From Riptortus pedestris (Eukaryota > Arthropoda > Insecta > Hemiptera > Alydidae): DNA of 64,000 nucleotides. The stretch covers positions 6,262,501 to 6,326,500 of the forward strand of contig CM032230.1 of the NCBI GenBank assembly GCA_019009955.1. The letters are read 5' to 3'. The notes under the pieces are model-generated. The model saw only the letters and a program-made list of their open reading frames with translations. It made no database searches and was not told where the DNA came from. Below are positions 1-11,165 of the stretch, piece after piece (the first letter of the stretch is position 1; each line of letters begins with the position of its first letter). Position numbers and translations under genes: made by a program.

Positions 1-660
1 TTGCATGTGGCCATCAAGTTGCAGAAACTCTAGGAGAGAAGAAGTAGTTCTCTCGAGACTTTGAATCGCCCACAGAAATTAACACACTCATACTTAATGA
101 CAAAGACTGATAGACGTACTTGCTCAACATGCAGCATTCCCTTGACGATAAGACATATACTGACAGACTGCCCAAAACGACATCACCAGGACTTCCCTTC
201 CCCTACGACTTACAAGAACTTTTGACTGATTAATAACATATTCTCATACCTACACAAAATTAAAATTTAAACCGACAAAATTTAACATACAAATTAAGTC
301 TGTGGTGTGGAACAAGATTAAATTATATGCATTAATTGTATTATTGAGTTTTTAGAAGGAAATTACGTTAATCACTAGCAAAAGTACCATTTTCAGCCGC
401 CATTCATTTCCTATTGATCATCCACCAATTATGCTCATCAACAATTTTTTATTTTATTTTTCTCAAATGTTCACTTATAAAATGTTTAGCTGTTTCACTT
501 TTATTATTTGTAATTGTTTTTTGGTATTTGTTATTGCTGCTTGTTGTTATATCTTATCTACTTTACCTTTGTTATTTCACTATGCACAATTTTTGACTAT
601 TGAAATGGGGCAAATCATCTATGATGTGATGTTTATAAATAAATAAATCAAAATCATTTT
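1..660 (+). pseudogene. 3' end of a non-LTR retrotransposon (zinc-knuckle tail and 3' UTR)
   Basis: The first 240 bases translate, in one frame, to a C-terminal segment containing TCSTCSIPLTIRHILTDCPK. This is the CxxC...HxxxxC knuckle that follows the reverse transcriptase or RNase H in Jockey/I/R1-type LINEs. A stop is reached near base 230. About 400 bases of AT-rich 3' UTR follow, ending in a TAAATAAATAAATC tail near 650. The rest of the element lies left of the window. The clade is not decided; the knuckle alone does not separate Jockey, I and R1. Confidence 0.6.
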
Positions 661-1150
661 TGTTGATTAAAAAATGCTCTAAATGTAAAAAAAAAAACAG
701 TCCCTTTTTTGACCCATGACACAAATTTGACATAAAATGGTGCCTGATTGAGATTTTCAACATTCGGATTCACATTCAGCATACTTCAAAACATCAAAAA
801 ACAAAATTTCTCTTGAAGGGAGAGCTTTGATGCAGTGTAATCGAGCTTTTGAATTGTAGCAAATTAAAACTATTATATTTGTTATTTAAAATCTATATCT
901 TTTTCTTTTTTTCTTCTCGGTCTGGAACAGAGGTCGGACAGCCAGGGGCGATTAAAGCACTAATGGAATCATAATCTGGGATATTAGCATGGGATCATTA
1001 GCCAGCAGGAAATCCCGTTCGGAGATACCGGAACATCTGCTACAAATGGAATAAAAAATAGGAAAAAGAACGGAATAGCTCTGATGGAAAGGTGTTATAA
1101 ATGGCGGAAGGCAGTGAGAGAGAGAATCGGTAAGCGAAGAATATTCGTGA
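661..1150. other. No gene seen
   Basis: AT-rich sequence followed from about 910 by a less AT-rich unique stretch. No exon with splice sites or recognisable repeat was found. Confidence 0.5.
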
Positions 1151-1164
1151 GAAGCGCGGGAATT

Positions 1165-1284
1165 GGAAGAGAGAGATAGAGAGAAAGAGAGAGAGTGAGA
1201 GAGAGAGAGAGAGTGAGAGAGAGAGAGATAGGAGAGAGAGAGAGAGAGATAGAGAGAAAGAGAGAGAGTGAGAGAGAGAGAGGG
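1165..1284. repeat. (GA)n microsatellite
   Basis: Imperfect GA/GAGAGT tract of about 120 bp. Open frames over it on either strand are low-complexity Ser/Leu artefacts. Confidence 0.95.
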
Positions 1285-1612
1285 CGTTAATAAGTTCACA
1301 CCTGGAAGAGGTAAGGCAATAAATATGGCTGTCAAAAGACGGGCCACGTCTCTATTATAGCTAATCACAGCCCGGCCACTGACGGCATATATTGACTTTA
1401 CATTACTACAGCTAGCCTATATACAGCTACAAACCTACACTTACAGCCAGCTCTGCTTAGTTTATTCAGCTTTTCCTGCAGTTATTTTGAGCAACATTTC
1501 TAGTCCTCATCACAGATGAAGAAGCAAATAATTACTGCATATATTTAGAAAATAACGCCTACAGAGGCTCCGACCTTCAAATGTACAGCCTTTATGAACT
1601 ATAGAAAAAAAA

Positions 1613-2045
1613 AGGCCGGTTCGCAGGGGCTGCGTAAACTTAGCAGATTTCTCACGTGATGTTTTACAATAGAGAAATTTCACGAGAACCGAGCAGTTAA
1701 GAAAACGGCCCAACTAGCTTTTGGGGGGAAGTCACTCGTCCGTTAGCCGCCCAGATTTAATAAAAATGCAAATATCTCGGCTAATATTCAAGATAGAGAA
1801 TAAATGTATATAACAATATTTATAGTCAATTTAATTTGCATTAAGATTGATACCGCACAATTTTTCGATCAGACGTATAGTCACAGATATATCTCGAATT
1901 TTCGAAATTCCTCCCCTCTAAACTCCGAAATTGGTCCGATTTCGGCCGATAACGACCTTGATCTTTCTTTTGACATAAAACGACTAAATATCGAGTTTCT
2001 TAACGATCAAACAAAAATTGCGACCGCTAGAGCGTTAACAGACAA

Positions 2046-2125
<80 letters not shown>

Positions 2126-2263
2126 TATATAGATATATAGTTTTGAAACGGACCTCATTTTCGTCATCTACTAGCTGGGATCGATAGACATTTGAAGAAA
2201 AGTTCGAAAATTCCGTCATGATACAACCTCAAAAGCTGATTTCCCTTACGGGAAATCTGCTAA
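1613..2263 (+). mobile_element. Helentron-like (HINE) copy, end to end
   Basis: The H end is degenerate (TTCGCAGGGGCTGCG). It is followed by the AGCAGATTT motif, a conserved core (AATATCTCGGCTAATATTCAAG), a TG/TA microsatellite at 2050-2123, then GGACCTCATTTTCGTCATCT and the P-end palindrome TTTCCCTTACGGGAAA ending in TGCTAA. It is about 650 bp and non-coding; open frames across it are accidental. Confidence 0.8.
2050..2123. repeat. (TG)n-(TA)n microsatellite inside HINE
   Basis: A TG run of about 36 bases passes directly into a TA run of about 37 bases. It sits at the position where most family members carry only TA. Confidence 0.95.
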
Positions 2264-2797
2264 AGATAATGTATCAATAACTTATGGAAAAGTTACCCTT
2301 TAAGACTGTTTAACTGTTGGAGGTGGGATACTATTGTTAAAATTAATAAACTTGCAGTAACTGAGATGATGCTTGGTCTGCTGCCATTACTCAACTGGTG
2401 TATTCTTTTATTTAATACATGTGGAGAAATGACAAAAAACAGCTGATTTAATTTAAAGAAAATATGAAATAAAATCAGCTGATCCTTAAAAAGAAATATT
2501 AACCAAATAGTTACTTCAAACAATCAAAGGAGGGAAAATTACTAATTCTCACATTCTGAAAGGCATTTATGTACTGCTACAAAGGGTGGTGGACCTGTAG
2601 ATAGACAGTCCCGATTGGCCATAGCAGCAAAAAGTGGGCGTTAACAAATCTGTATAAATGAAACAATAGCTTAGTTTAAAAGTAAAATGATTGGTCTTGT
2701 TGGAGACGCCTTATCCTAAAATACCCACAGTCATAGAAAAAACACCGATTGCCTTTCTCCAGTGGAATAATAGGAGCTGGTAGCCAAATATTAAGGT
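2264..2797. other. No gene seen
   Basis: AT-rich unique-looking sequence with no supported exon. A weak SINE-like phrase (GGTGGACCTGTAGATAGACAG) occurs near 2586. Confidence 0.4.
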
Positions 2798-2810
2798 TAA
2801 TATATTAGAG

Positions 2811-3040
2811 GGGCTCAGGTTAGCCATGTGAGTTAAAGCGTTGACCTTTATCTCACATGGCAAACCTAGAGTGGCGAGTTCGATTCTCGCCTGGGCCAAG
2901 GAAATTATTTAGTGACGAAATTCATTAAATAACATCCTAAAATCCCACCCTGGCTAGAAAAGGATGGTAACCTGTAGATAACCCGTCCCAATTAGCCTAA
3001 GTTGCAAAAAGTGGACGTTAATAAATAATAATAATAATAA
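2811..3040 (+). mobile_element. tRNA-derived SINE, full length, with target duplication
   Basis: The head is tRNA-like: GGCTCAGGTTAGCC (A-box region) and a perfect B box GTTCGATTC. The body contains AGGAAATTATTTAGTGACGA and GATAACCCGTCCCAATTAGC, and the tail is (AAT)n. A 13-bp direct repeat TAATATATTAGAG flanks it (left copy ends at 2810, right copy ends at 3050), as expected for LINE-driven insertion. Other copies or parts lie near 9.3, 10.1, 12.4/15.4, 34.2, 47.9/48.7, 52.7/53.7, 56.3 and 61.2 kb. Confidence 0.85.
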
Positions 3041-3050
3041 TATATTAGAG

Positions 3051-3715
3051 TGCAGTTCAATTTTATGTAAAATATGTGTCTGTAGATGTTTCATTTTTGT
3101 GTCCATGTATGCGCTGTAATTGTGCAATAGTTCTCAAAGGTTAGTACAAATACGCTATATTTTGGCATTCTACTAATCGTAGGAATGATAGCTTACTTGG
3201 AATAATCTTAATAAATTTAAACCATTTCTACTTCAACCAGCTGCGATGGGTAACACAGTCAGCTAATTACTTCGACTTTATCTCATACTGGACAAGAGAT
3301 GATGTCTTACTCTATTATGACGCCATCGTTATTTCTTCAGAGGAATCCGATTTTTTGTGAGTTCATGAACGATAATAAGTTCGTCAATGTTCGTCAAATG
3401 ACTATAAAACAATATCACAGCGATTTCACGAAAACAAACGGATTTGTAAGAGCTTAGATAACAAAATATTTACATTTCGACAGGAATACATTATGAATTC
3501 AATTCTTCCAATTACCACATTCTAGATCAAGTATATTCAAATTGAATGACCATACAGCTATTCTACATGTTATGGACATTTTTGTTACGAGATAAAATTA
3601 ATGGGATGATGACTTCACAAGTTAATTCAACCTGTACATTTACACAGGAAACCATTTCTATTTGTGTCTATCAACGACGTGTAACACGGCTAGTTATAAA
3701 ATTATTGTAGAAAAT
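3051..3715. other. No gene seen
   Basis: AT-rich. Parts near 3.3-3.6 kb loosely resemble the inner segment of the longer HINE variant but are too diverged to place. Confidence 0.3.
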
Positions 3716-3800
3716 TAAATGTTTAAAAATATTGTCTGTATAACATTTTTCGATGCAACTCATAATAAGTGAGATATTTCGTATCCCCCTCCCATTCTTG
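3716..3800 (+). mobile_element. HINE core fragment
   Basis: Resembles the family core around TATAACATTTTTCGATGCAA followed by CATAATAAGTGAGATATTTCG. Both ends are missing. Confidence 0.5.
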
Positions 3801-4944
3801 CTCTTAAAACCGCCTTCCTATGCCGGGCTTTCCAATCCTAAGTCTTGTGCACCATAATAGATGCTCCATATTACGAGTATATCCCCTATGAGTCAGAAAA
3901 TTGCACAGCAGGCTGTCCAAACATCCTAATCCTGAAGTCCTAGCCCTTTCCAATACCATTCATCCTTATTCCCGTCCACGGTGCCTAAAAAGAGAATCTC
4001 AAATAGAATTGTAAATTGAAGTGATAGCAGTGGCAATTTTCTTATCAAGTGCCATTCCTCCGTAGCTCTTGACTTTCTTGCCAGGCAGGGAGAGGCTGCT
4101 CCTCTCATTGTGGTGAAGGGGTGTAGTTTCTGTCGAGAGTGACGGAGATCGAATGTAAGGTACATATCACATTACAAAATGCATTTAAATGCAGACTGTA
4201 ATATACTTAATAAAATAAATAAAAAAAAACTCCTATGTCAGCCAATAACGAATATCAGCCTATTCGTTGTATGAAACTGTTAAATATGGATTTTGGTATT
4301 GATAAAATAAAAAAAATCCTAGTCAAGAAAGTAAAATTTTATTTGATGGAGTCATTGCAGTTTCAGAATATCTAGTAGGGGTTTATAGGCAAAAATATTT
4401 GGTATTTAAGCTTGTAATAAAACGGTTTGCTCATAGTTAACCTGCAAAGCCACCTTGTTCGGGACTCTCTTATTTCCTTGTTCGTTCGTCACCGTGGAAA
4501 TCAGGTTCAGGTGATGAATTACCAGATGTAGCCAGTAAACACATTCGGTTATGTTTGCAGTCAGAACCTCCAGGTATTTCGGCCTCTATCTGGGTCTATT
4601 TCCTCCTAAGTCCTTTTTTTGCGTGAAGTAGTTTTGTCCGTTCCTGGAGTCCCGACCCCATTTTTTCCCTGGCTCATTGTGGCAGGAGGATAATAGAGCT
4701 GTCCCGTTCTAATGACGCCCTCTGTTCTGCACGCGACACCTCTCTCCCGCCATTCCTCCATTGTCAAGGATAGCACCTATTCAAACTGAGATGCCAACAG
4801 TAGCTCAATCAATTAGAAAGATGAAAGTACTGCGAATGTACTCCGAGAGAAAGAGGCTTCAAGGAACGCATACCTAACCTTTTTGGTGGAATTCCCTTAA
4901 GAAATCGATGTTGGTATAATGCACAAATTCCATGATAAGTTAAC
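3801..4944. other. No gene seen; less AT-rich stretch near 4.4-4.8 kb
   Basis: Mostly unique sequence. The open frame at 3926-4165 (minus) has no recognisable domain and no supporting splice sites, so it is not called. Confidence 0.4.
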
Positions 4945-5310
4945 CTCATATTTCCCACGTACAGGATGCCATAATGGTAATCTCTTTTCATCATATATTC
5001 ACTATTTCTAAGTAAAAAACGATGAACAAAAAGTAACAATAACTCACTTATTACAAGAGTTCGTGAAAATGTATAGCGCAACAGCTGTAGAGCATCGACA
5101 GTTTAACAAGATTGGTTCTATAACATTTTTCAATCCAACTTATAATAACTCAGGATATTTTCGAATCCCTACTCTAACTCCCTCCACCTATTTCTTTTTC
5201 GATTTCAGCTGTTAAATATATGATTTTTAGTTTTACAAGAAAAGGGTATATATCGAGTTTCGTGCCGATCAAACCATAATTCTGACCACTAGAGCATCAA
5301 TGTTTAATCT
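4945..5310 (+). mobile_element. HINE fragment, long-variant type
   Basis: Carries the long-variant phrase CACGTACAGGATGCCATAAT with CATCATATATTCACTATTTC, then TTGGTTCTATAACATTTTTC and a relic of the late core (ATCGAGTTTCGTGCCGATCA). H-end and P-end tips are not recognisable. Confidence 0.5.
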
Positions 5311-6157
5311 GCTAATGTTTCCCGATGAAGCAAAGCCAATATTTAATAATCCATCAAAATACAAAAAAAATGTAAATAACGTTATTGCGTTGGTCTTCGT
5401 TCGTCATGATCTAAAGCCTTGTGTTCTTTCAGAAGCTCCTCTTTACATATTACTATACTTACCGAAATCCATAAGATGTTAGATGTCTTCAAAATAGGAT
5501 TTCCTATGGCTCACTCATCCGCCCAATGACCTTACGTCCAAATATATTTATTATGAAATAATAATGTCTTACGATATACCCAAGAAGTTTCACCAACCTG
5601 TTTTCAATGGAAATGATCAGACTTTCGCTTACATAGTTTAGAACATCCGCGTTGGATTTTTTCTAAATTGGAGTCCAACTTGTTCTGGTGATTCTGCGTC
5701 AAACCACATATTCATGGATTCTAATCTATTATGTTCCCTTACTGTACCAAGCACGAATAGCCAAATATACTTCGAAGGGTATGAAGTCCCAACTAGTTGT
5801 TTACTTCCTGATGAAATGAAGAGGATATGGTGGACGAATAGGAGAGAATGAGTATCTGCAATGGTGAGGGTGTGATGGACGGACGGAACTAATCCATTGT
5901 CCGAGATACATCAGCTGATCCAATGGATATCTCATCCTTATCCTAGCCATTATCTAGCCAACTTCTATTATCTAGCAGCCAGATACATGGCAGTCTCTTT
6001 CTGCATCTCCGTTACCCAGCTTATCTGACTGGTCTATGGCAGACAAATATGTTCCAAATTTTGCATTTGATTCAAGTTTTCAGACTTTCGTACACCGCCT
6101 TCACGAGAGAAAACTGCTTAGTCCATGCTTGACAGACTTTTTATATTTCCCCCACTA
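5311..6157. other. No gene seen
   Basis: Unique-looking intergenic sequence; short open frames show no domain. Confidence 0.4.
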
Positions 6158-6163
6158 AACCGC

Positions 6164-6222
<59 letters not shown>
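6164..6222. repeat. (TA)n microsatellite
   Basis: TA run of about 55 bases with one TG interruption. Confidence 0.95.
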
Positions 6223-6225
<3 letters not shown>

Positions 6226-6237
6226 TCATGTTTTTGG

Positions 6238-6480
6238 CTGACATTACGGACCTTTGAGATCCTTAGCCGTCCAAGTGAGACTACAGATTCCTGATCAGAG
6301 GTTTTACGTAGTGAATTATCAACTCGACTTACAACTCCCGTTATCCAAGGAGGACCTGGAAAGAGGTGACTCCAAACTGATGGGACCTCATTATATCGGT
6401 AGTATCTGTGGCCAGTTCAGTCTGCCTGTGGACGGGATCTAAGAGAGTCACAACCAATAGTCATCCCGAGGGGCTGTCAT
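6238..6480 (+). repeat. Dispersed repeat, unit R1 (second copy at 44.19-44.43 kb)
   Basis: Shares ordered blocks with 44192-44435: CTTAGCCG, TTTTACGTAGTGA, ATCAACTCGAC, ACAACTCCCGTTA, CAAGGAGGACCTG, TGTGGCCAGTTCA and GGGGCTGTCA. The first ~50 bases also resemble 35190-35240, which likewise follows a TA run. No coding potential is clear; the class is unknown. Confidence 0.6.
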
Positions 6481-7791
6481 ACTGTAATACTCTCGCTGAT
6501 CTATAAGTGACACTAGCGTACTCTGGTAGTGAGCTTGAAAAAATTTTTGGAAATGACGTAATGAATTAACAATCCCAATAGCGGATTTCCCTTAAGGTGT
6601 AAAAATGTGGTAGGAATCATAAGAAATGCTTGGATTCTCGGCCCAAGTATTAGCATACCCAGCCAGCCCATTCTAAACGGATTGTGAGAGATTTATCAAT
6701 GCCAGTAGGTATCGTAGCCCCGCCCCCAGCTTTTTAACATCCCTATCAATTATATTCACAGCTGATTCAATCGTACCTAGGATCACCTCTCGCCGATAAC
6801 TCATCTCCTAACAGTTTTATTCAAAGCGGTCTATATTAATTTTCTTTCCCAATGTCTCCTTGAATAAATTACACTACGGCTCTTATGAAATATTAAAAAG
6901 AATTAAAAATGAGACACGCCGGCTATTTACCTGTTGAATAAAAAAAAAATTTGTTTTCGCAGTGATTTATTTGATATACCCTTGACATTTAGAATTTTAC
7001 AGTAAACACGTTCCGCGACTTGATATACACTGATATTTCATCTGTTATAAATATTTAGATAACGCTCTTTTCATCAGCTGACAACGACAAATCTTTTTAA
7101 ATAGATTAATTTACTGCATATTAATTTTGTTATGAGTAAATACTTTCAAGGATGAAAATGAGGTGGTTTTATACTGTTATTTAGTAATTTATTATCGTAT
7201 GGGACACGTTTAACAAAACAAAAAGTAATGTATACCGCAAGAACAGGAATTAAAAAACTAGAACATAAGTCACAACACAAGGCATAAATATTAAGAGAAA
7301 AATGCATTTAAAATATCATAAATAAGATGAAACGCATATAGTTTAAAAAGAAAAAAATATAATATTGTAATATTTATGTGAACATTTTTAGCAAGGACAC
7401 TAGTTGAAAGAATATTAATTAATAATAATAAATTTTGAAAGAGCTTCTATTTTATAACTTTCGTAACTTATACCTATGCTTATGTGTTTCTTGAAATAAA
7501 AATAGAAAACAAGAAATAAATATATTAATGGAGTTGCATAGTACAAACGAAACAACAGCTAACAGGTTTATATGAAGCCCTAATTAAACCTTCACCAGAA
7601 ATCGATATTATTACATACAGCCAGGATAGGAAGGAAATTCCTCAATACCCAATAAAGTGATCCTTTTTATCGGATTGATAAATATTCCCCTGGTGAAAAT
7701 ATATTCAGGGAACTGAGAATAACCCCGCCCCCACACATAACAACAATAATTATTGTTATTAATTATAATTGCCATAATAGTTATTATGATA
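6481..7791. other. No gene seen
   Basis: Very AT-rich from about 6.9 kb onward. No exon or recognised repeat. Confidence 0.4.
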
Positions 7792-8742
7792 TAACTAGCT
7801 AAGGTACCTGGCTTCACCCGGGAAATCATTTGAGGCTGAATTTGTTTGGGCTTTACTTTGTATAATATTCTTACATTTTCCCGTCTGAATGCTTATGATT
7901 TACACCCGAGTCCGGTGTGCTGGGGAAATGCTAATAAGAAAAGTATTTGTTATGTGCTTAATTATAAAAAATACACAATATTTTTATATTACCTGTTTCC
8001 TGTGCATGTATTCTTATTACCAAAAATAACTGGGTGTACCTCTCAAGCGATCATTATTGATCGCTGGTGATTGCTGATTTCGATTTAGACTTTCACGCCC
8101 TATAACATTGTTGACCCCTTCTATAGTGTTTTGTGCATACCTCATTCATACTTCAGTATACGAAAAAAGTGAATATAACAAAAGTTACTCTAAATAACAA
8201 AACAAAAAACTTTTGCTATATGTACGTGTGCCGAAAAATGAATAGATTACGAAATATCGCGATTTTATATTTCAGACCTCCATTATAAACCGCAGTCATA
8301 CCTCGAAATCGTAGTATAGCTTATAATCAGGGAGATGTTAGTACCAAATCATAAATGGAGTTTCGTTTTGTTTGGTTGAGACCTTTGGCCCATATAAAAT
8401 TGTTGACTCCCATTATAATATTTAGCGTATAACTCATTTATACTTCGGTATACGACGAAAGTGTAGGATCAATAGTTACTCTAAATAACAAAATATACAA
8501 TTCTTGTTAAGTGTATATTTTCCAAAAAACCAACGGGAAACGAAATATCGCTATTTTTAATTTCAGGCCTCCCTTAAAGGCCCACTCCTATTGGTCTCAG
8601 AGAATATTAATATAGCCAAAAACCTAACCTGGGTTAATAGTGATATACATACCAAGTTTCATAAAATTCAGTTCAGCCGTTTACGATTCTATGAAGGACA
8701 TACAAACAAACATTCATTTATATATAGATAAGTCTAAGAAAT
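7792..8742 (+). mobile_element. TACTAGCT-family repeat, long copy
   Basis: Begins with AACTAGCTAAGGTACCTGGC then TTCACCCGGGAAATCATTTG. The middle has GTTACTCTAAATAACAAAAC and CCGAAAAATGAATAG. It ends with ACCAAGTTTCATAAAATTCA, GTTCAGCCGTTTACGATTCT and ATACAAACAAACATTCA followed by TATATATAGA. Related copies are at 10.8-11.15 (minus), 17.76-18.44, 25.12-25.93, 28.22-28.79 and 33.5-34.7 kb. Repeats with a TACTAGCT...CCCGGC start and a TTCAGCCGTTT end are widespread in animal genomes; I cannot assign the class. Confidence 0.6.
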
Positions 8743-9245
8743 TAAATCTACCAATAGAAATGATAAAAGAAACTCATACAGAAGTACTTCTTCATGCACA
8801 TTTGACGAAAATTTTTAAATTCCTTTTAATGATTTTATTTCAGTTTTCTGAGTAAAACCTTCGCGCCATAATAATAATAACCTGATGGCCATCCGAACAC
8901 ATAGATGTCATATTCTTAACGTCAGTAAGTGTGTCTGACAAATGTAGATTATATAACAAAGCTTATAATTCAATGCAACACATTCGGGCTGGTCCGAATG
9001 ATTACAAAGGCACAATAAAGTAACAAAAGTAAACAGGCTGTAGCAGAGAAATTTGGCATGGTAGACAGGAAGGTCGCATATTACAGCTATAATCTCCAAA
9101 AATTATTACAGAAAGATAATGTAAAGATGTATTCCTTGTTTGTTTCAAGAAGTATAGAACTACCGCTAATGATAATAGTAGATGCTGTGTATTGTAATAA
9201 ATACATTTTTCTAGCCAGGACAGAGGATTTTATTCAAATAGTTTG
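8743..9245. other. No gene seen
   Basis: AT-rich. Open frames of 63-64 codons on both strands show no domain. Confidence 0.4.
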
Positions 9246-9358
9246 TCACTAAATAAATTTCTATTGCTCAATCGGAATCGAACTTGTCCCTCTACTAAGG
9301 CTTACCATGTGAGATTAAGGTCAACGCTTTAACTCACATGGCTAAGCCGAGCCCCTTA
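9246..9358 (-). mobile_element. SINE fragment (tRNA head)
   Basis: The reverse complement shows the SINE head with the Ser-like stem AGCCATGTGAGTTAAAGCG and a B-box relic (GTTCGATTCC). The body is truncated. Confidence 0.6.
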
Positions 9359-9664
9359 CCAATTTTAGTTTTATGAGGAGAAGCCTCATAAAAATAATAA
9401 TGATAACCTTATCACCATCCAGGATGTTTAAACTGGCAACAGCAACTTGTCTCGCCTACAAGATACATATTTACAACAATGTCTTCAGTTAAGGCAATGG
9501 TCTTAATCTTGCCTGGAGTGGGAAGCTTTATTCTCACCTGGGCAATTGGAATTTATTTAGAGGCAATCTTGTTAAATAAAATTCTTAGTCGCATCACGGA
9601 AAAAGTGGTATCCTGTTGGTAACCCGATTAGCATTAGAAGAACAACTTGTGTGTTAATAATAAA

Positions 9665-10084
9665 GCTCGTCACGCAGGGACTGCGTAAACTAAGCAGATT
9701 TCCCACTTAAAGTTATACAAGGGAGAAATCTCCATTCGAGTGACGAACAGATACGGAAACGGCCGAACTAGCTTTCGGTAGAAACTAATAGAAGCAACCA
9801 TAGCTCGTCCGTTCCACTTGATAAAAATGCAAATGTCTCTGTTAATATTCAAGATAGAAAATAAATGTATATAACAATATTTATAAAAACTGTAATTTGC
9901 ACTAAGTTTGTTTTATACAATTTTTCGATCCGACATATAGTAACGAAGGTATTTCTAATTTTCGAAATTTCCCCTTTAACCCCCCCCCCCAACCGTCCGA
10001 TTTCAGACGTTAACGAACTTGATCTTCCTTTTTACATGAAAGGATTAAATACCGAGAATGGTGAGGATTAAGGGAAATCTGCTA
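9665..10084 (+). mobile_element. HINE copy with internal deletion
   Basis: The H end TCGTCACGCAGGGACTGCGT is intact with AAGCAGATTTCCC. The core runs to the phrase AGGATTAAATACCGAG and then jumps directly to the last half of the P-end palindrome (TTAAGGGAAATCTGCTAA). The microsatellite and about 200 bp after it are missing. Confidence 0.8.
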
Positions 10085-10225
10085 ATTATTTACTAACTTC
10101 CACTTTTTGCAACTAAGGCTAATAACGGCGAGTTATCTACAGGTTAGCACCCTTTCCTAGCCATGATGGGACTGAAGATTTTCGTCATTAAATAAATTCC
10201 TATTGCCCAGGCGAGAATTGAAATA
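10085..10225 (-). mobile_element. SINE fragment (body), abutting HINE
   Basis: Reverse-complement SINE body: AACTTCCACTTTTTGCAACT, CTAGCCATGATGGGACTGAA and TTGCCCAGGCGAGAATTGAA. It starts a few bases after the HINE P end. Confidence 0.65.
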
Positions 10226-10715
10226 ACCACTTGGGATAATAAATAACAATAATTTATGGGAGAGCTGTATTTGAGTTGTAGGTTTAATTGCGTTTGTGCC
10301 AACAGGAATTAATAGTTACAAATTAACTATATAAAATGCTAGCCTAGAGAAGGGTGGTAACCTGTAGATGGCTCGTGTCGATTAGGCATATTAGCACAAA
10401 TTGGAGGTTAATGATTACTGCTTTCAATTAATGGTTTCCATGAGAAATGCTAATGCACTTAAGTAATTGCATTTATAGGTTATTAAGTGCTCAATTGCCA
10501 CGGGTCAGAAGTATAAGACGGGTCATAAATAAATTATTCACAGTAATATAACTTTATAATGAAATAAATAGGAGTTTAACGGTGATCTAAAGGTCAGGAA
10601 ATGGATACTTATTAGATATTATTTCTGCCACAAGTCGCTGATTATAGCTCTAATCAGCAATGCACTAGCCGATAATAAGGTTATATATTTAATATATTAT
10701 TAAATCTTCGGTTCG
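10226..10715. other. No gene seen
   Basis: AT-rich, with a weak SINE-like phrase near 10345 (GGGTGGTAACCTGTAGATGG). Confidence 0.4.
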
Positions 10716-10786
10716 TTTTATCAGATCTCCCTTAAGGGAAATCAGCTATTGAGGTTGTACTCGGGATGCGACTTTCGAATAATGAT
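10716..10786 (-). mobile_element. HINE P-end fragment
   Basis: Palindrome TCTCCCTTAAGGGAAATCAG then CTATTGAGGTTGTACTCGGG and ACTTTCGAAT. It then passes into a minus-strand TACTAGCT-family fragment. Confidence 0.65.
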
Positions 10787-11155
10787 TTCATGTGTAACTC
10801 TGTACAAGGATTAAAATTATAACCTCCTTGGTAATTAGCTATATGAAAATGTGTATAAACGAATAGAAGTGGTGGTTGGAAGGGAGAGCTGCAATCCAAA
10901 ATCCCTATATTTTCTTTACTATTGGTTTTTCGGCAATAGGAAAGGAGCAACAAAAGTTGTTTATTGTTATATATACTTCTGTCGTAATCAGAGGTATAAA
11001 CGAGATATACACTAAAAACAATAAAAGGGGTTAACAATTTTAAATGACACAAAAGACCAATCAACGAAATTCTACGTGGGTTAGTATTAGCACCTCCTCG
11101 ATATATATTAACTTTTTTTAAAACGTACAAGAGAGGCGTTTGTAAGGGAGTCATG
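10787..11155 (-). mobile_element. TACTAGCT-family fragment
   Basis: The reverse complement carries AGTGTATATCTCGTTTATAC, GCCGAAAAACCAATAG and the block before the 3' end (GAGGAGGTGCTAATACTAAC). The TACTAGCT start is absent. The 140-codon open frame here is chance. Confidence 0.5.
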
Positions 11156-11165
11156 GAATGAAAAA

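Noticed and set aside
952..1368. 138-codon open frame on the minus strand
   Set aside because: It is Ser/Leu low complexity produced by the GA repeat, with no domain or splice context.
1804..2219. Frames across the TG/TA tract on both strands
   Set aside because: They lie entirely within a HINE copy and its microsatellite; not conserved as frames in other copies.
2711..2899. 62-codon minus-strand frame
   Set aside because: It is the antisense of the SINE head; similar frames would arise in every SINE copy.
10732..11154. 140-codon minus-strand frame
   Set aside because: It spans a HINE fragment joined to a TACTAGCT-family fragment; no domain.
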